Assembly (NCBI GenBank): GCA_029880385.1
Contig: JAOUOM010000133.1
Span: forward strand, 1-6,125
Direction of reading: 5' to 3'
Length of the DNA stretch: 6,125 nt
From: Cyclobacteriaceae bacterium
GTDB taxonomy: Bacteria > Bacteroidota > Bacteroidia > Cytophagales > Cyclobacteriaceae
Of this stretch, positions 1 through 5,685 are shown piece by piece. The first letter of the stretch is position 1. Every line of letters begins with the position of its first letter. A program made the position numbers and the translations under genes. The notes under the pieces are model-generated. The model worked only from the letters and a program-made list of their open reading frames with translations. It did no database searches and was not told the origin of the DNA.

Positions 1-1263
1 GAACGGAATTTCATATTCGCCAAACATTACAACAGCCTTGATATCGAACCAGTCGATTTTTTCCTCAATGGTAATGTTGATCCGTGATTCACCAAGAAAA
101 TATTTTTTACCCCCGTTCGATTGCTGACGAATGATAAACCCGTTAGTCACCAGCTCAGTCTGGTTAATGTTGAGCCAGGCAAATGCCTTGGTTTCGTTGA
201 GTGTCGCGCGTGAGTTGCGCAAGGGCAAGCCACGTGACTTGAGTTGATCAATGATCTCCAGTTCCTGGTGGGTTTTTCTCTTTATGCGATGGAAAATATA
301 TTCCCCGTCTTTTTTTTCGAGCGATACACTTACATCTTTGAGTTGGTCGGCCCTGAATTTATGCGAGCCATATTGATAACTGAGCTCGATCAATACTTTG
401 GAGCCTGTCGGATCGTCATCTTTTTCTTCCTGAAACAAATCCATGGAGGGCTGACGTGCCTGTTTTACTTCAGAGATAGTAAGCGTAGGCTGAGGGTCAT
501 AGCTTTCGGTTTTAATGTCAAATCCCTGGGCATATACATCAAAGGTAGCGACTAAAGGGGCTATAAATTTTTCGTAGTAGGTTTCTTCAACGTTTTTGGG
601 AATAAGGATAAATTTCTTTTTGAGAAAAGGCTTGAGTTTGGCCCCGGTAATTTCTTTGGTAAAAGTAAACAGTTCCCTGCCCACCATCATCCATGCGGGT
701 TCGCTGGAAATAATGTAGCTTTCCTTGTCGCGAAAATCCAGTTTTTCGTCGCGGAGCTTAATGGTAGGAAAATAATGCGTGTTTTCTTCATTTTTCCGGA
801 AGTGAAACAAGATGCTCGCTTTTTCTTCCAGCACCTTTATTTTCTTCCAGGCGGGTTCCCCATCCGAACCCATTTCATAGACTTTTTTACCGACGAGCAG
901 CGGCATGATAACGGTCCGCCTTCGCTCAAGGTAGGTGTCGATTTCACGCTGGAGCAACTTGTCACCGGTATCTTTATCATAGGTTTTTAGAAAAAATTCA
1001 TTCGGTTTAAGCTTCTTTTTCGAAAAATGATTCAGGATCACGTCTTGCTGCATGGAGTCCATTTTTTCGATCAGCAGGTAGTCATTTTCTACCAGACCCG
1101 AGGCAAATTCATGGGCGTTTTTTGCGGAAATATTCTGATGGGTAAAAGTCAGTTTACCCTTATCATTTAGCTGTACCACGAAGGATTCAAACAAAAACCC
1201 CAGGTATTCATGCTGGTAGAGTGAATAGATTAATTGAAAGGGCTGTTGTGGGTTTACATTCAT
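1..1263 (-). CDS. SNF2-family DEAD/DEAH-box helicase, N-terminal part (runs off left edge)
   Basis: This is the N-terminal 421 residues of a protein whose reading frame stays open to the window edge, read by translating the minus strand by hand. ATG at 1261-1263 is the only reasonable start, because an in-frame TAA lies one codon upstream (1267-1269). The protein begins MNVNPQQPFQLIYSLYQHEY and contains HYFPTIKL (about 163-170), SSEPAWMMVGRELFTF (about 186-201), LKPFLKKKFILIPKNVEETY (about 210-229) and a final DWFDIKAVVMFGEYEIPF (about 404-421). From memory of the family, these match the long N-terminal region that precedes the Swi2/Snf2 ATPase core in Bacteroidota helicases; the DWFD segment usually sits just before that core. 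The Walker A and DEAH motifs would lie left of the window, so ATPase activity cannot be checked. An acidic linker (about 278-287, EEKDDDPTG) separates two parts. No signal peptide or membrane segment is seen, so it is probably cytoplasmic and acts on nucleic acid; the substrate is unknown. It follows the permease gene by 59 bases and may be read through from it. Confidence 0.78.
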   Translation of the reverse strand, partial: MNVNPQQPFQLIYSLYQHEYLGFLFESFVVQLNDKGKLTFTHQNISAKNAHEFASGLVENDYLLIEKMDSMQQDVILNHFSKKKLKPNEFFLKTYDKDTGDKLLQREIDTYLERRRTVIMPLLVGKKVYEMGSDGEPAWKKIKVLEEKASILFHFRKNEENTHYFPTIKLRDEKLDFRDKESYIISSEPAWMMVGRELFTFTKEITGAKLKPFLKKKFILIPKNVEETYYEKFIAPLVATFDVYAQGFDIKTESYDPQPTLTISEVKQARQPSMDLFQEEKDDDPTGSKVLIELSYQYGSHKFRADQLKDVSVSLEKKDGEYIFHRIKRKTHQELEIIDQLKSRGLPLRNSRATLNETKAFAWLNINQTELVTNGFIIRQQSNGGKKYFLGESRINITIEEKIDWFDIKAVVMFGEYEIPF

Positions 1264-1278
1264 GAATTAGCGGCAATC

Positions 1279-1288
1279 CGAAGCTTCG
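1279..1288. repeat. 10-base perfect palindrome in the permease-helicase gap
   Basis: CGAAGCTTCG is a perfect inverted repeat, about 15 bases upstream of the helicase ATG and overlapping the weak -7 candidate. It has no loop and no following T tract, so it does not look like an intrinsic terminator. It could be a small operator half-site pair or chance. No function is claimed. Confidence 0.3.
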
Positions 1289-1313
1289 AAACTAATATAA
1301 AATAGCCAAACAA
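1287..1313 (-). promoter_or_regulatory. Weak candidate Bacteroidota promoter before the helicase gene
   Basis: On the minus strand, TAGTTTCG (1287-1294) matches the Bacteroidota -7 element TAnnTTTG at all but one defined base. A TTG (1311-1313) lies 16 bases upstream and a TTTG (1307-1310) 12 bases upstream, both closer than the usual spacing of roughly 19 bases. It sits in the 59-base gap between the permease stop and the helicase ATG, so it could give the helicase its own transcript. The match is weak and could be chance in AT-rich DNA. Confidence 0.22.
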
Positions 1314-1322
1314 GGAGGGAAA

Positions 1323-2546
1323 TCAGAGGTCCTTTAGCAAGATATTTTTGGCAGCAAGCCGGGCGGGCTGGATGGCGATCAGAACGGTAATCAGGATGAT
1401 GGCAGCACAGGTCGCCAATACGTCCGTTCCTTCCACCCGTATGGGGTATGCATCCATGATAGTCGTTTGCATCCCCATCGAAATTATCCCAAACTCCTGT
1501 TGTAAAAAGCTGATGGCCAAACCCAGGAACAAACCGGTACCCGCCCCGGTTATGGCGATCATGGCACCTTCTTTCATAAAAATGTTTTGTATCAGTTTTT
1601 TGCTGGCACCCTGGGTAGCAAGTATGGCCATGTCTTTTTTCTTATCGATGGCAAGCATCGTGAGCACAAAGTAGATATTAATGGACGCAATGCCAATGAT
1701 GAGTGTCAGCAGGATAAACACAAATAGTTTTTCAATTCGCAGGATTTTATATAGATCCTGATGTATTTCTTCACCCAGGAGTACCCGAAATTTGTCGCCC
1801 AACGCTGCCTGTATTTCGTTTCGGAGTTTTTCCCTGTCATATCCTTCGGTACAGGTGACTTCAAGTGACGATCGCTTTGATCCATAGTCAAGCAGCGAAA
1901 GTGCAAAGGACATGGGTACATAGATATAATTATCGTCGTAGTATTTTTCGATGGCAAATACAGCGGATGGCATAAGGTGCTGGACTTTGTACAAGCTGGT
2001 AGGATCGCTAATGCCGGGCTTTATGGTACGCGGATAGTAGACCTGTAGCGTGAAAAAATCATTCGAAGGTTGAATAGACAGGTCATATTGGATGCCACGG
2101 CCAATGATGGCATGCGAAATCCCTTCTGCGGTCAGTACAGGTTTGCCAGTGACAATTGATTGTTGCAGGCGGCCTTGTGCCAGGTAATTTTCGGATACGC
2201 CTTTCATGCGTACTACCCGTTGGGCGTTGTTATATTTTATCAATACATTGTCTTCCACTACTTCCGATATGTCGGCTGTACCGGGCAATGACACAAGGGC
2301 TTTTTGCATGTCGGCAGAGTAGTCAAATGATTTTCCCTCACTAGGAAAAATGGCAATTTCGGGATCAAAACTTTCGTAAAGCGAACGGAGCAATCCTTCC
2401 AGCCCGTTGAATACAGACAATACAATGATCAGTGACATGGTACTGATGCCCACCACCAGCATGGAAATGATGGAGATTACATTTATGAAATTCTTTTTTT
2501 TCCGACTGAAAAAATACTTGCGTGCTATGAAATAGGAGAGGTTCAA
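1323..2546 (-). CDS. FtsX/LolC-LolE-like ABC transporter permease
   Basis: This is a 407-residue inner-membrane permease of the type 4-transmembrane MacB/FtsX/LolCE class. The order is a short cytoplasmic N-terminus (MNLSYFIARKYFFSRKKKNF), TM1 at about 20-46, a large periplasmic domain (about 47-272), TM2 at about 274-300, TM3 at about 328-348 and TM4 at about 375-393, ending in QPARLAAKNILLKDL. The FINVISIISMLVVGIS stretch, the post-TM2 segment KKKDMAILATQGASKKLI and the PARLA motif after TM4 are typical of LolC/LolE, and the length fits. Such permeases work with a LolD-type ATPase; LolCDE releases lipoproteins from the inner membrane, but the substrate here cannot be read from the sequence. 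No ATPase gene is in the window. The start codon is TTG (2544-2546): no ATG or GTG lies in frame before the upstream stop, and the protein start agrees with the family. It begins 7 bases after the rbfA stop, so the two are probably co-transcribed. Confidence 0.88.
   Translation of the reverse strand: MNLSYFIARKYFFSRKKKNFINVISIISMLVVGISTMSLIIVLSVFNGLEGLLRSLYESFDPEIAIFPSEGKSFDYSADMQKALVSLPGTADISEVVEDNVLIKYNNAQRVVRMKGVSENYLAQGRLQQSIVTGKPVLTAEGISHAIIGRGIQYDLSIQPSNDFFTLQVYYPRTIKPGISDPTSLYKVQHLMPSAVFAIEKYYDDNYIYVPMSFALSLLDYGSKRSSLEVTCTEGYDREKLRNEIQAALGDKFRVLLGEEIHQDLYKILRIEKLFVFILLTLIIGIASINIYFVLTMLAIDKKKDMAILATQGASKKLIQNIFMKEGAMIAITGAGTGLFLGLAISFLQQEFGIISMGMQTTIMDAYPIRVEGTDVLATCAAIILITVLIAIQPARLAAKNILLKDL
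2544..2546 (-). promoter_or_regulatory. TTG translation start of the permease gene
   Basis: The plus-strand bases CAA give TTG as the start codon. Upstream in frame there are only non-start codons and CTG before a TAA within rbfA, and the next residues NLSYFIARKYF are the usual N-terminus of this permease class. No clear Shine-Dalgarno sequence precedes it; the preceding bases are the rbfA stop and its Glu codons, so translation may be coupled to rbfA termination. Confidence 0.75.
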
Positions 2547-2553
2547 GGTCGTG

Positions 2554-2928
2554 CTATTCTTCTTCTTCGTCCGGTGCAGGTGGGATTACCAGACTGTTGA
2601 TAATGCGGTCCATGTGGCTGGCATGTTCCTGGGTCGTGTCATGAAAGAATGCCAGTTCGGGGATTTTTCGTATTCGCTTTCCGATCAGGTTTCCCAGGTT
2701 TTTGCGGACTTCACTTTTTTTTGTATTCAGACTTTCCAACACTTTTTCGCCATCTGAGGCAGGAAATACACTGAAAAATATCTTGGCCAGGCTCAGGTCC
2801 ACAGCTACCTCAACTTCCGTAATGGTGACAAAACTACTCCCAAAGAAATGCCGGGGATCTTTTTGAAAAACTTCATTGACATCCTTAAGTAGCTGTCGCG
2901 AAAACTTATGTTGTCTTTTTGATTCCAT
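2554..2928 (-). CDS. rbfA: 30S ribosome-binding factor A
   Basis: RbfA is a small cytoplasmic KH-fold protein that binds the immature 30S subunit and helps 16S rRNA 5'-end maturation, notably in the cold. The 124-residue length is normal. The N-terminus MESKRQHKFSRQLLKDVNEV, the central strand-rich segment with VTITEVEVAVDLSLAKIFFS (34-53), RKNLGNLIGKRIRKIPEL (75-92) and FFHDTTQEHASHMDRI (94-109) follow the family pattern closely. The C-terminus is a short acidic tail, DEEEE, after a proline-rich PPAPD. The ATG at 2926-2928 fits the family start. There is no Shine-Dalgarno sequence, as is common in Bacteroidota. It heads the set rbfA > permease > helicase and is divergent from the membrane-protein gene at 2993. 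As far as I recall, rbfA beside an FtsX-like permease gene is a recurring arrangement in Bacteroidota. Confidence 0.95.
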   Translation of the reverse strand: MESKRQHKFSRQLLKDVNEVFQKDPRHFFGSSFVTITEVEVAVDLSLAKIFFSVFPASDGEKVLESLNTKKSEVRKNLGNLIGKRIRKIPELAFFHDTTQEHASHMDRIINSLVIPPAPDEEEE

Positions 2929-2992
2929 CAGCCAAAATTATCCATTATTTATTTGTTAATTTCGGCTTCCGGTTCAACAAACACATATTTTC
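2929..2992. promoter_or_regulatory. Divergent intergenic region between rbfA and the membrane-protein gene
   Basis: These 64 bases are the only place where two divergent genes meet in the window, so they should hold both promoters. The left half is AT-rich. On the plus strand TTTG (2952-2955) and a partial -7-like TATTTTCT (2986-2993) occur, but about 30 bases apart and too close to the TTG start to be convincing. No hairpin, operator repeat or small gene is visible. Confidence 0.5.
2933..2940 (-). promoter_or_regulatory. Candidate -7 promoter element of rbfA
   Basis: The minus strand reads TAATTTTG, an exact match to the Bacteroidota primary-sigma -7 consensus TAnnTTTG, ending 4 bases before the rbfA ATG. 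No TTTG or TTG lies at the usual upstream distance; the nearest (2975-2981) is more than 30 bases away. If used, transcription would begin at or just beside the ATG, giving an almost leaderless mRNA. The element may instead be chance in an AT-rich gap. Confidence 0.35.
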
Positions 2993-2995
2993 TTG
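2993..2995 (+). promoter_or_regulatory. TTG translation start of the membrane-protein gene
   Basis: The frame is open from just after a TAA at 2957-2959, but holds no ATG or GTG before TTG at 2993. Starting here gives a short polar N-terminus (MFQLFRVNDPYR) followed directly by TM1, which is sensible for a membrane protein. No Shine-Dalgarno sequence is visible upstream. Confidence 0.6.
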
Positions 2996-4384
2996 TTTCA
3001 GTTATTCAGAGTCAACGATCCTTACCGCCTTTTTTTAGTGTTGGTCATCCTGTTTGTGTTGCGATTGTCCTTATGGATTGCAGACATCCCACTTACCGGC
3101 ATGGAGCTGAAATGGCTGGTGCTTGGTGAGCGCCTGGGGGATGGATTCCTTATGTATAAAGAGTCGTACGATTATACGGCACCATTTTCTGCAATGGTAT
3201 ATAAAATACTGGATATCATTACAGGCAAACGGGTGTTGGTTCATCAGTTTGTCGGAAGTGTTATTTTGTTTTTGAATGCTGTATTGTTCAATATATTGTT
3301 GTTGCGAAATAAAGCTTTTACTGAAAATAACTACCTGCCGGCACTGCTCTATGTGTTATTTGCCTGCGTCACTCCTGGTGCGATGGTACTTTCACCTCAA
3401 CTGATGAGTAGTACGTTTATTTTATTGGCACTGAACAATGTCTTGCGGCGGGTTGACAATGAAGCCACGGATGAATTGTTCATTTATGCCGGGCTCTACA
3501 TCGGCGTATCGGTGCTTTTCTATGCCCCCTCCATTGTATATTCTCTTTTGTTTTTAGTGGCATTGCTTGTTTTTAGCACAGCAATCGGGCGTAGGCTTGT
3601 TCTTTACCTGTTTGGCCTTTTGTTGCCCCTGATGATAGCGGCCTCCTATTATTATTGGGTTGGCTCATTCTCTTATTTTATAGATTCCTTTTGGATAAGA
3701 GGCTTGATTGGGAGTCGTACCTGGCACCTTTCGGTACCTGTTTTTTTCATCAGCTCAAGTTTGCCCATGTTTTGGTTTGTAGTCTCTTTACTACATACGG
3801 TCATTTTTGGTAGGTTTGGAAATTATGAAACCCGTATTATCCAAATATTTTTTCTGTTTGGGGTAGCCGTGTTTTTGTCGTTCTTACTGGATGTAGACTT
3901 TTCATCCACGCAGATGATCTTTTTTGTTCCGGTTTCGGCTTTTTTTACAACCCATTTTATTTTAAACCTCTCACACCGACTGTTGGGAAAAGTCTTGCCC
4001 TGGCTGATTACAATCCCGACCCTGCTGTTCCCGTTTGTGATTGGCAACTACCTTGATTATTCCAGCTTATATGTGAAGCCTGAACAGGTTGTGTGGGAAG
4101 GTGAGGATCAGTCTATTATGCTTATCGGATATCCGGTAGATGCATACCTGGGCCAATCCATTGCGGGCCCGTTTATTGATCCCGAGTTATCAGAATATGG
4201 GGACACATACCTTGATCTGTATGAAAAAGCAGCTGACATGTATACGAGTATCGATCGAAAGCGCCCCGATATGATCATGGACCAGGTGGGTATGATGGAA
4301 AAAATGTTCCATCGTTTTCCCTTACTGGAGCGTGAATACGAACAAGCCGGCCCGGGCAGATACGTCCGTATTAAGAGCAACTGA
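2993..4384 (+). CDS. Uncharacterised polytopic membrane protein, possibly GT-C-like
   Basis: I do not recognise a named gene. The 463-residue protein has about 10-11 hydrophobic segments (roughly 12-31, 80-104, 114-134, 136-149, 163-197 as one or two, 202-222, 245-272, 281-299, 306-325, 333-352) and a soluble C-terminal part from about 353. The first loop (about 32-79), with ELKWLVLGERLGDGFLMYKE followed by YDYTAPF, recalls the first periplasmic loop of GT-C/PMT-type glycosyltransferases (acidic residue, 'G..lY', then a proline). The C-terminal DRKRPDMIMD and FPLLEREYE also recall soluble tails of those enzymes. The usual paired acidic catalytic motif is not clear, so the enzyme idea is inference. 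I recall similar unnamed proteins (FR.NDPYRL start) in Bacteroidota. The start is TTG at 2993; the first in-frame ATG is residue 37 (3101) and would remove TM1. It is divergent from rbfA and its end overlaps rpiB by 14 bases. Codon use looks like that of its neighbours. Confidence 0.82.
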   Translation: MFQLFRVNDPYRLFLVLVILFVLRLSLWIADIPLTGMELKWLVLGERLGDGFLMYKESYDYTAPFSAMVYKILDIITGKRVLVHQFVGSVILFLNAVLFNILLLRNKAFTENNYLPALLYVLFACVTPGAMVLSPQLMSSTFILLALNNVLRRVDNEATDELFIYAGLYIGVSVLFYAPSIVYSLLFLVALLVFSTAIGRRLVLYLFGLLLPLMIAASYYYWVGSFSYFIDSFWIRGLIGSRTWHLSVPVFFISSSLPMFWFVVSLLHTVIFGRFGNYETRIIQIFFLFGVAVFLSFLLDVDFSSTQMIFFVPVSAFFTTHFILNLSHRLLGKVLPWLITIPTLLFPFVIGNYLDYSSLYVKPEQVVWEGEDQSIMLIGYPVDAYLGQSIAGPFIDPELSEYGDTYLDLYEKAADMYTSIDRKRPDMIMDQVGMMEKMFHRFPLLEREYEQAGPGRYVRIKSN

Positions 4385-4802
4385 TTTTATCAACACGTGT
4401 TTTGTGCCTGCCCCCTTCAAATTCTGTTGACAGGAAAATATCCGACATTTCGACTGTAAGATCAAATGGAATAAACCGTGCGGGAATGCACAAAACATTT
4501 GCATCGTTGTGTTGACGCGCCAGTGAAGCGAGATCCTGGTTCCAGCAAAGGGCAGCACGTATAGCCGCATGTTTGTTGGCAGTGATTGCAACGCCGTTAC
4601 CGCTACCACAGATTAAAATACCAAAATCAGCCATTCCGGATTCCACCGCACGTGAGGCCGGATGTACAAAATCCGGATAATCCACGGAATCTGCCGAAAA
4701 GGGACCAAAATCCGTCACGTCATGCTGCATGGATTTGAGGTGTTCTATTAATTTTTCTTTGTATTCAAATCCGGCATGGTCACCAGCAATTGCTATTTTC
4801 AT
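4371..4802 (-). CDS. rpiB: Ribose-5-phosphate isomerase B
   Basis: RpiB interconverts ribose 5-phosphate and ribulose 5-phosphate in the non-oxidative pentose-phosphate pathway, in the cytoplasm. The 143-residue length is typical of the RpiB/LacAB family. Visible motifs are GDHAG (7-11), DYPDF (41-45), LICGSGNG (63-70) with the probable active-site Cys65, NKHAAIRAALCWN (76-88), RQHNDANVL (96-104) with His98, ARFI (108-111) and FEGGRHKTRVDKI (128-140), whose Arg and His residues usually bind the phosphate. All expected active-site positions appear intact. The ATG at 4800-4802 gives the canonical MKIAIAGDHAG start. It is the last gene of the likely operon glyA > tatC > rpiB, 31 bases after tatC. 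Its stop codon (TAA, 4371-4373) lies inside the last codons of the convergent membrane-protein gene. Confidence 0.96.
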   Translation of the reverse strand: MKIAIAGDHAGFEYKEKLIEHLKSMQHDVTDFGPFSADSVDYPDFVHPASRAVESGMADFGILICGSGNGVAITANKHAAIRAALCWNQDLASLARQHNDANVLCIPARFIPFDLTVEMSDIFLSTEFEGGRHKTRVDKISCS

Positions 4803-4833
4803 TTCTTCAGTATTTTATTTCATCCTTTACGAA

Positions 4834-5679
4834 TCAATCCTCCTGACGGGTAGCCATTAATGCTTTGGCTTCTTTACGCTCAATCCTCCCGGCAATGAAT
4901 ATACCAATTTGATAGAGCCCAACCAGTGGCAGAGCAATCAGTATTTGACTGAAGGGATCGGGAGGAGTTAACATGGCCCCCAGTATCAGGATAACAATAA
5001 TGGCATGTTTGCGGTAGAGTTTCAGTGTGTTTGACGAAATCAATCCTGCCTTGGTGGCGAAGTATACGACCACAGGCAATTGAAACAACAGGCCACACGC
5101 CAATACCAGTGCCGTCACCGTATTTACATAACTGACAAGATCAAATTCATTAAGAATGGAAGGATCTACCTGATAATTTGCCAGAAAATTGATGGAAATG
5201 GGGGTCACTAAAAAATAGCCAAATAGAATACCTGAAAGGAAAAGAAAACTCACGTATAAGGTGGCTCCTCTTGCCGCACTCCGCTCTTTTGAATACAGGC
5301 CGGGCTTCACAAATCGCCAGATTTCCCAAAACGCATAAGGAAAGGCACAGACAATCCCTAACACAAAGGACGTCGTAAGGTGCATGGTAAACTGACCCGT
5401 TACTTGCCTGTTTTGAATGATAAAGGGCAATTTGTCAATACAAAGTGCATCCGACTGGAGCAATTCCGATATTTGACAGAGCATCTGGTAGGTCCAGAAA
5501 TCGGTTTTTGAAGGACCCAAAATGATCACCCCAAATACAATGTCAACGGCTAAAAAAGCAGCTATGGCAAATACTACAATGGCAGCTAGGGAACGGATGA
5601 TGTGCCATCTCAATTCCTCGAGATGATCCAAAAAGGTCATCTCCTGCTCTTCGTCATCACCTGGTTGGTCTATTGGCAT
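4834..5679 (-). CDS. tatC: Sec-independent protein translocase subunit TatC
   Basis: TatC is the multi-spanning core of the Tat system, which binds twin-arginine signal peptides and exports folded proteins across the inner membrane with TatA-type partners. The 281 residues include the cytoplasmic TFLDHLEELRWHIIRS signature (15-30), TM1 at about 30-54, a long first periplasmic loop (about 55-100), FPYAFWEIWRFVKPGLYSKE (113-132) with the conserved Pro114 and Glu119, further membrane segments around 140-160, 185-207, 225-236 and 246-264, Pro160, FQLP (199-202), and TPPDPFSQ (238-245). It is somewhat longer than E. coli TatC (about 258 residues), mainly because of the first loop, which holds Cys68 and Cys80; this longer loop agrees with my recollection of Bacteroidota TatC. 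The N-terminus carries an acidic stretch (DDEEQE, 8-13). It starts 6 bases after the glyA stop, and rpiB follows. No tatA/B gene is in the window. Confidence 0.96.
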   Translation of the reverse strand: MPIDQPGDDEEQEMTFLDHLEELRWHIIRSLAAIVVFAIAAFLAVDIVFGVIILGPSKTDFWTYQMLCQISELLQSDALCIDKLPFIIQNRQVTGQFTMHLTTSFVLGIVCAFPYAFWEIWRFVKPGLYSKERSAARGATLYVSFLFLSGILFGYFLVTPISINFLANYQVDPSILNEFDLVSYVNTVTALVLACGLLFQLPVVVYFATKAGLISSNTLKLYRKHAIIVILILGAMLTPPDPFSQILIALPLVGLYQIGIFIAGRIERKEAKALMATRQED

Positions 5680-5685
5680 TTTCGT

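Noticed and set aside
244..990. Open frames on the plus strand (244-555 and 775-990)
   Set aside because: They lie antisense inside the helicase coding region, are rich in Phe/Ile from the complement of Lys/Glu codons, and resemble no known protein.
1348..1957. Open frames antisense to or out of frame with the permease (1348-1674 plus, 1706-1957 minus)
   Set aside because: The permease frame has clear family motifs across the whole stretch; these frames are shadows with no domain or start signal.
4350..4357. GCCCGGGC palindrome near the end of the membrane-protein gene as a terminator
   Set aside because: It is only 8 bases, has no loop and no T tract on either strand, and encodes Gly-Pro-Gly in the frame; it looks incidental.
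4392..4401. AACACGTGTT palindrome just after the membrane-protein stop as a bidirectional terminator
   Set aside because: The perfect 10-base palindrome has no loop, so a stable hairpin is unlikely; it lies in the Thr-Arg-Val codons of rpiB and no real T tract follows.
4322..4609. 95-codon open frame on the minus strand overlapping rpiB in another frame
   Set aside because: It is out of frame with rpiB, whose conserved motifs cover the same bases, and it has no recognisable features.
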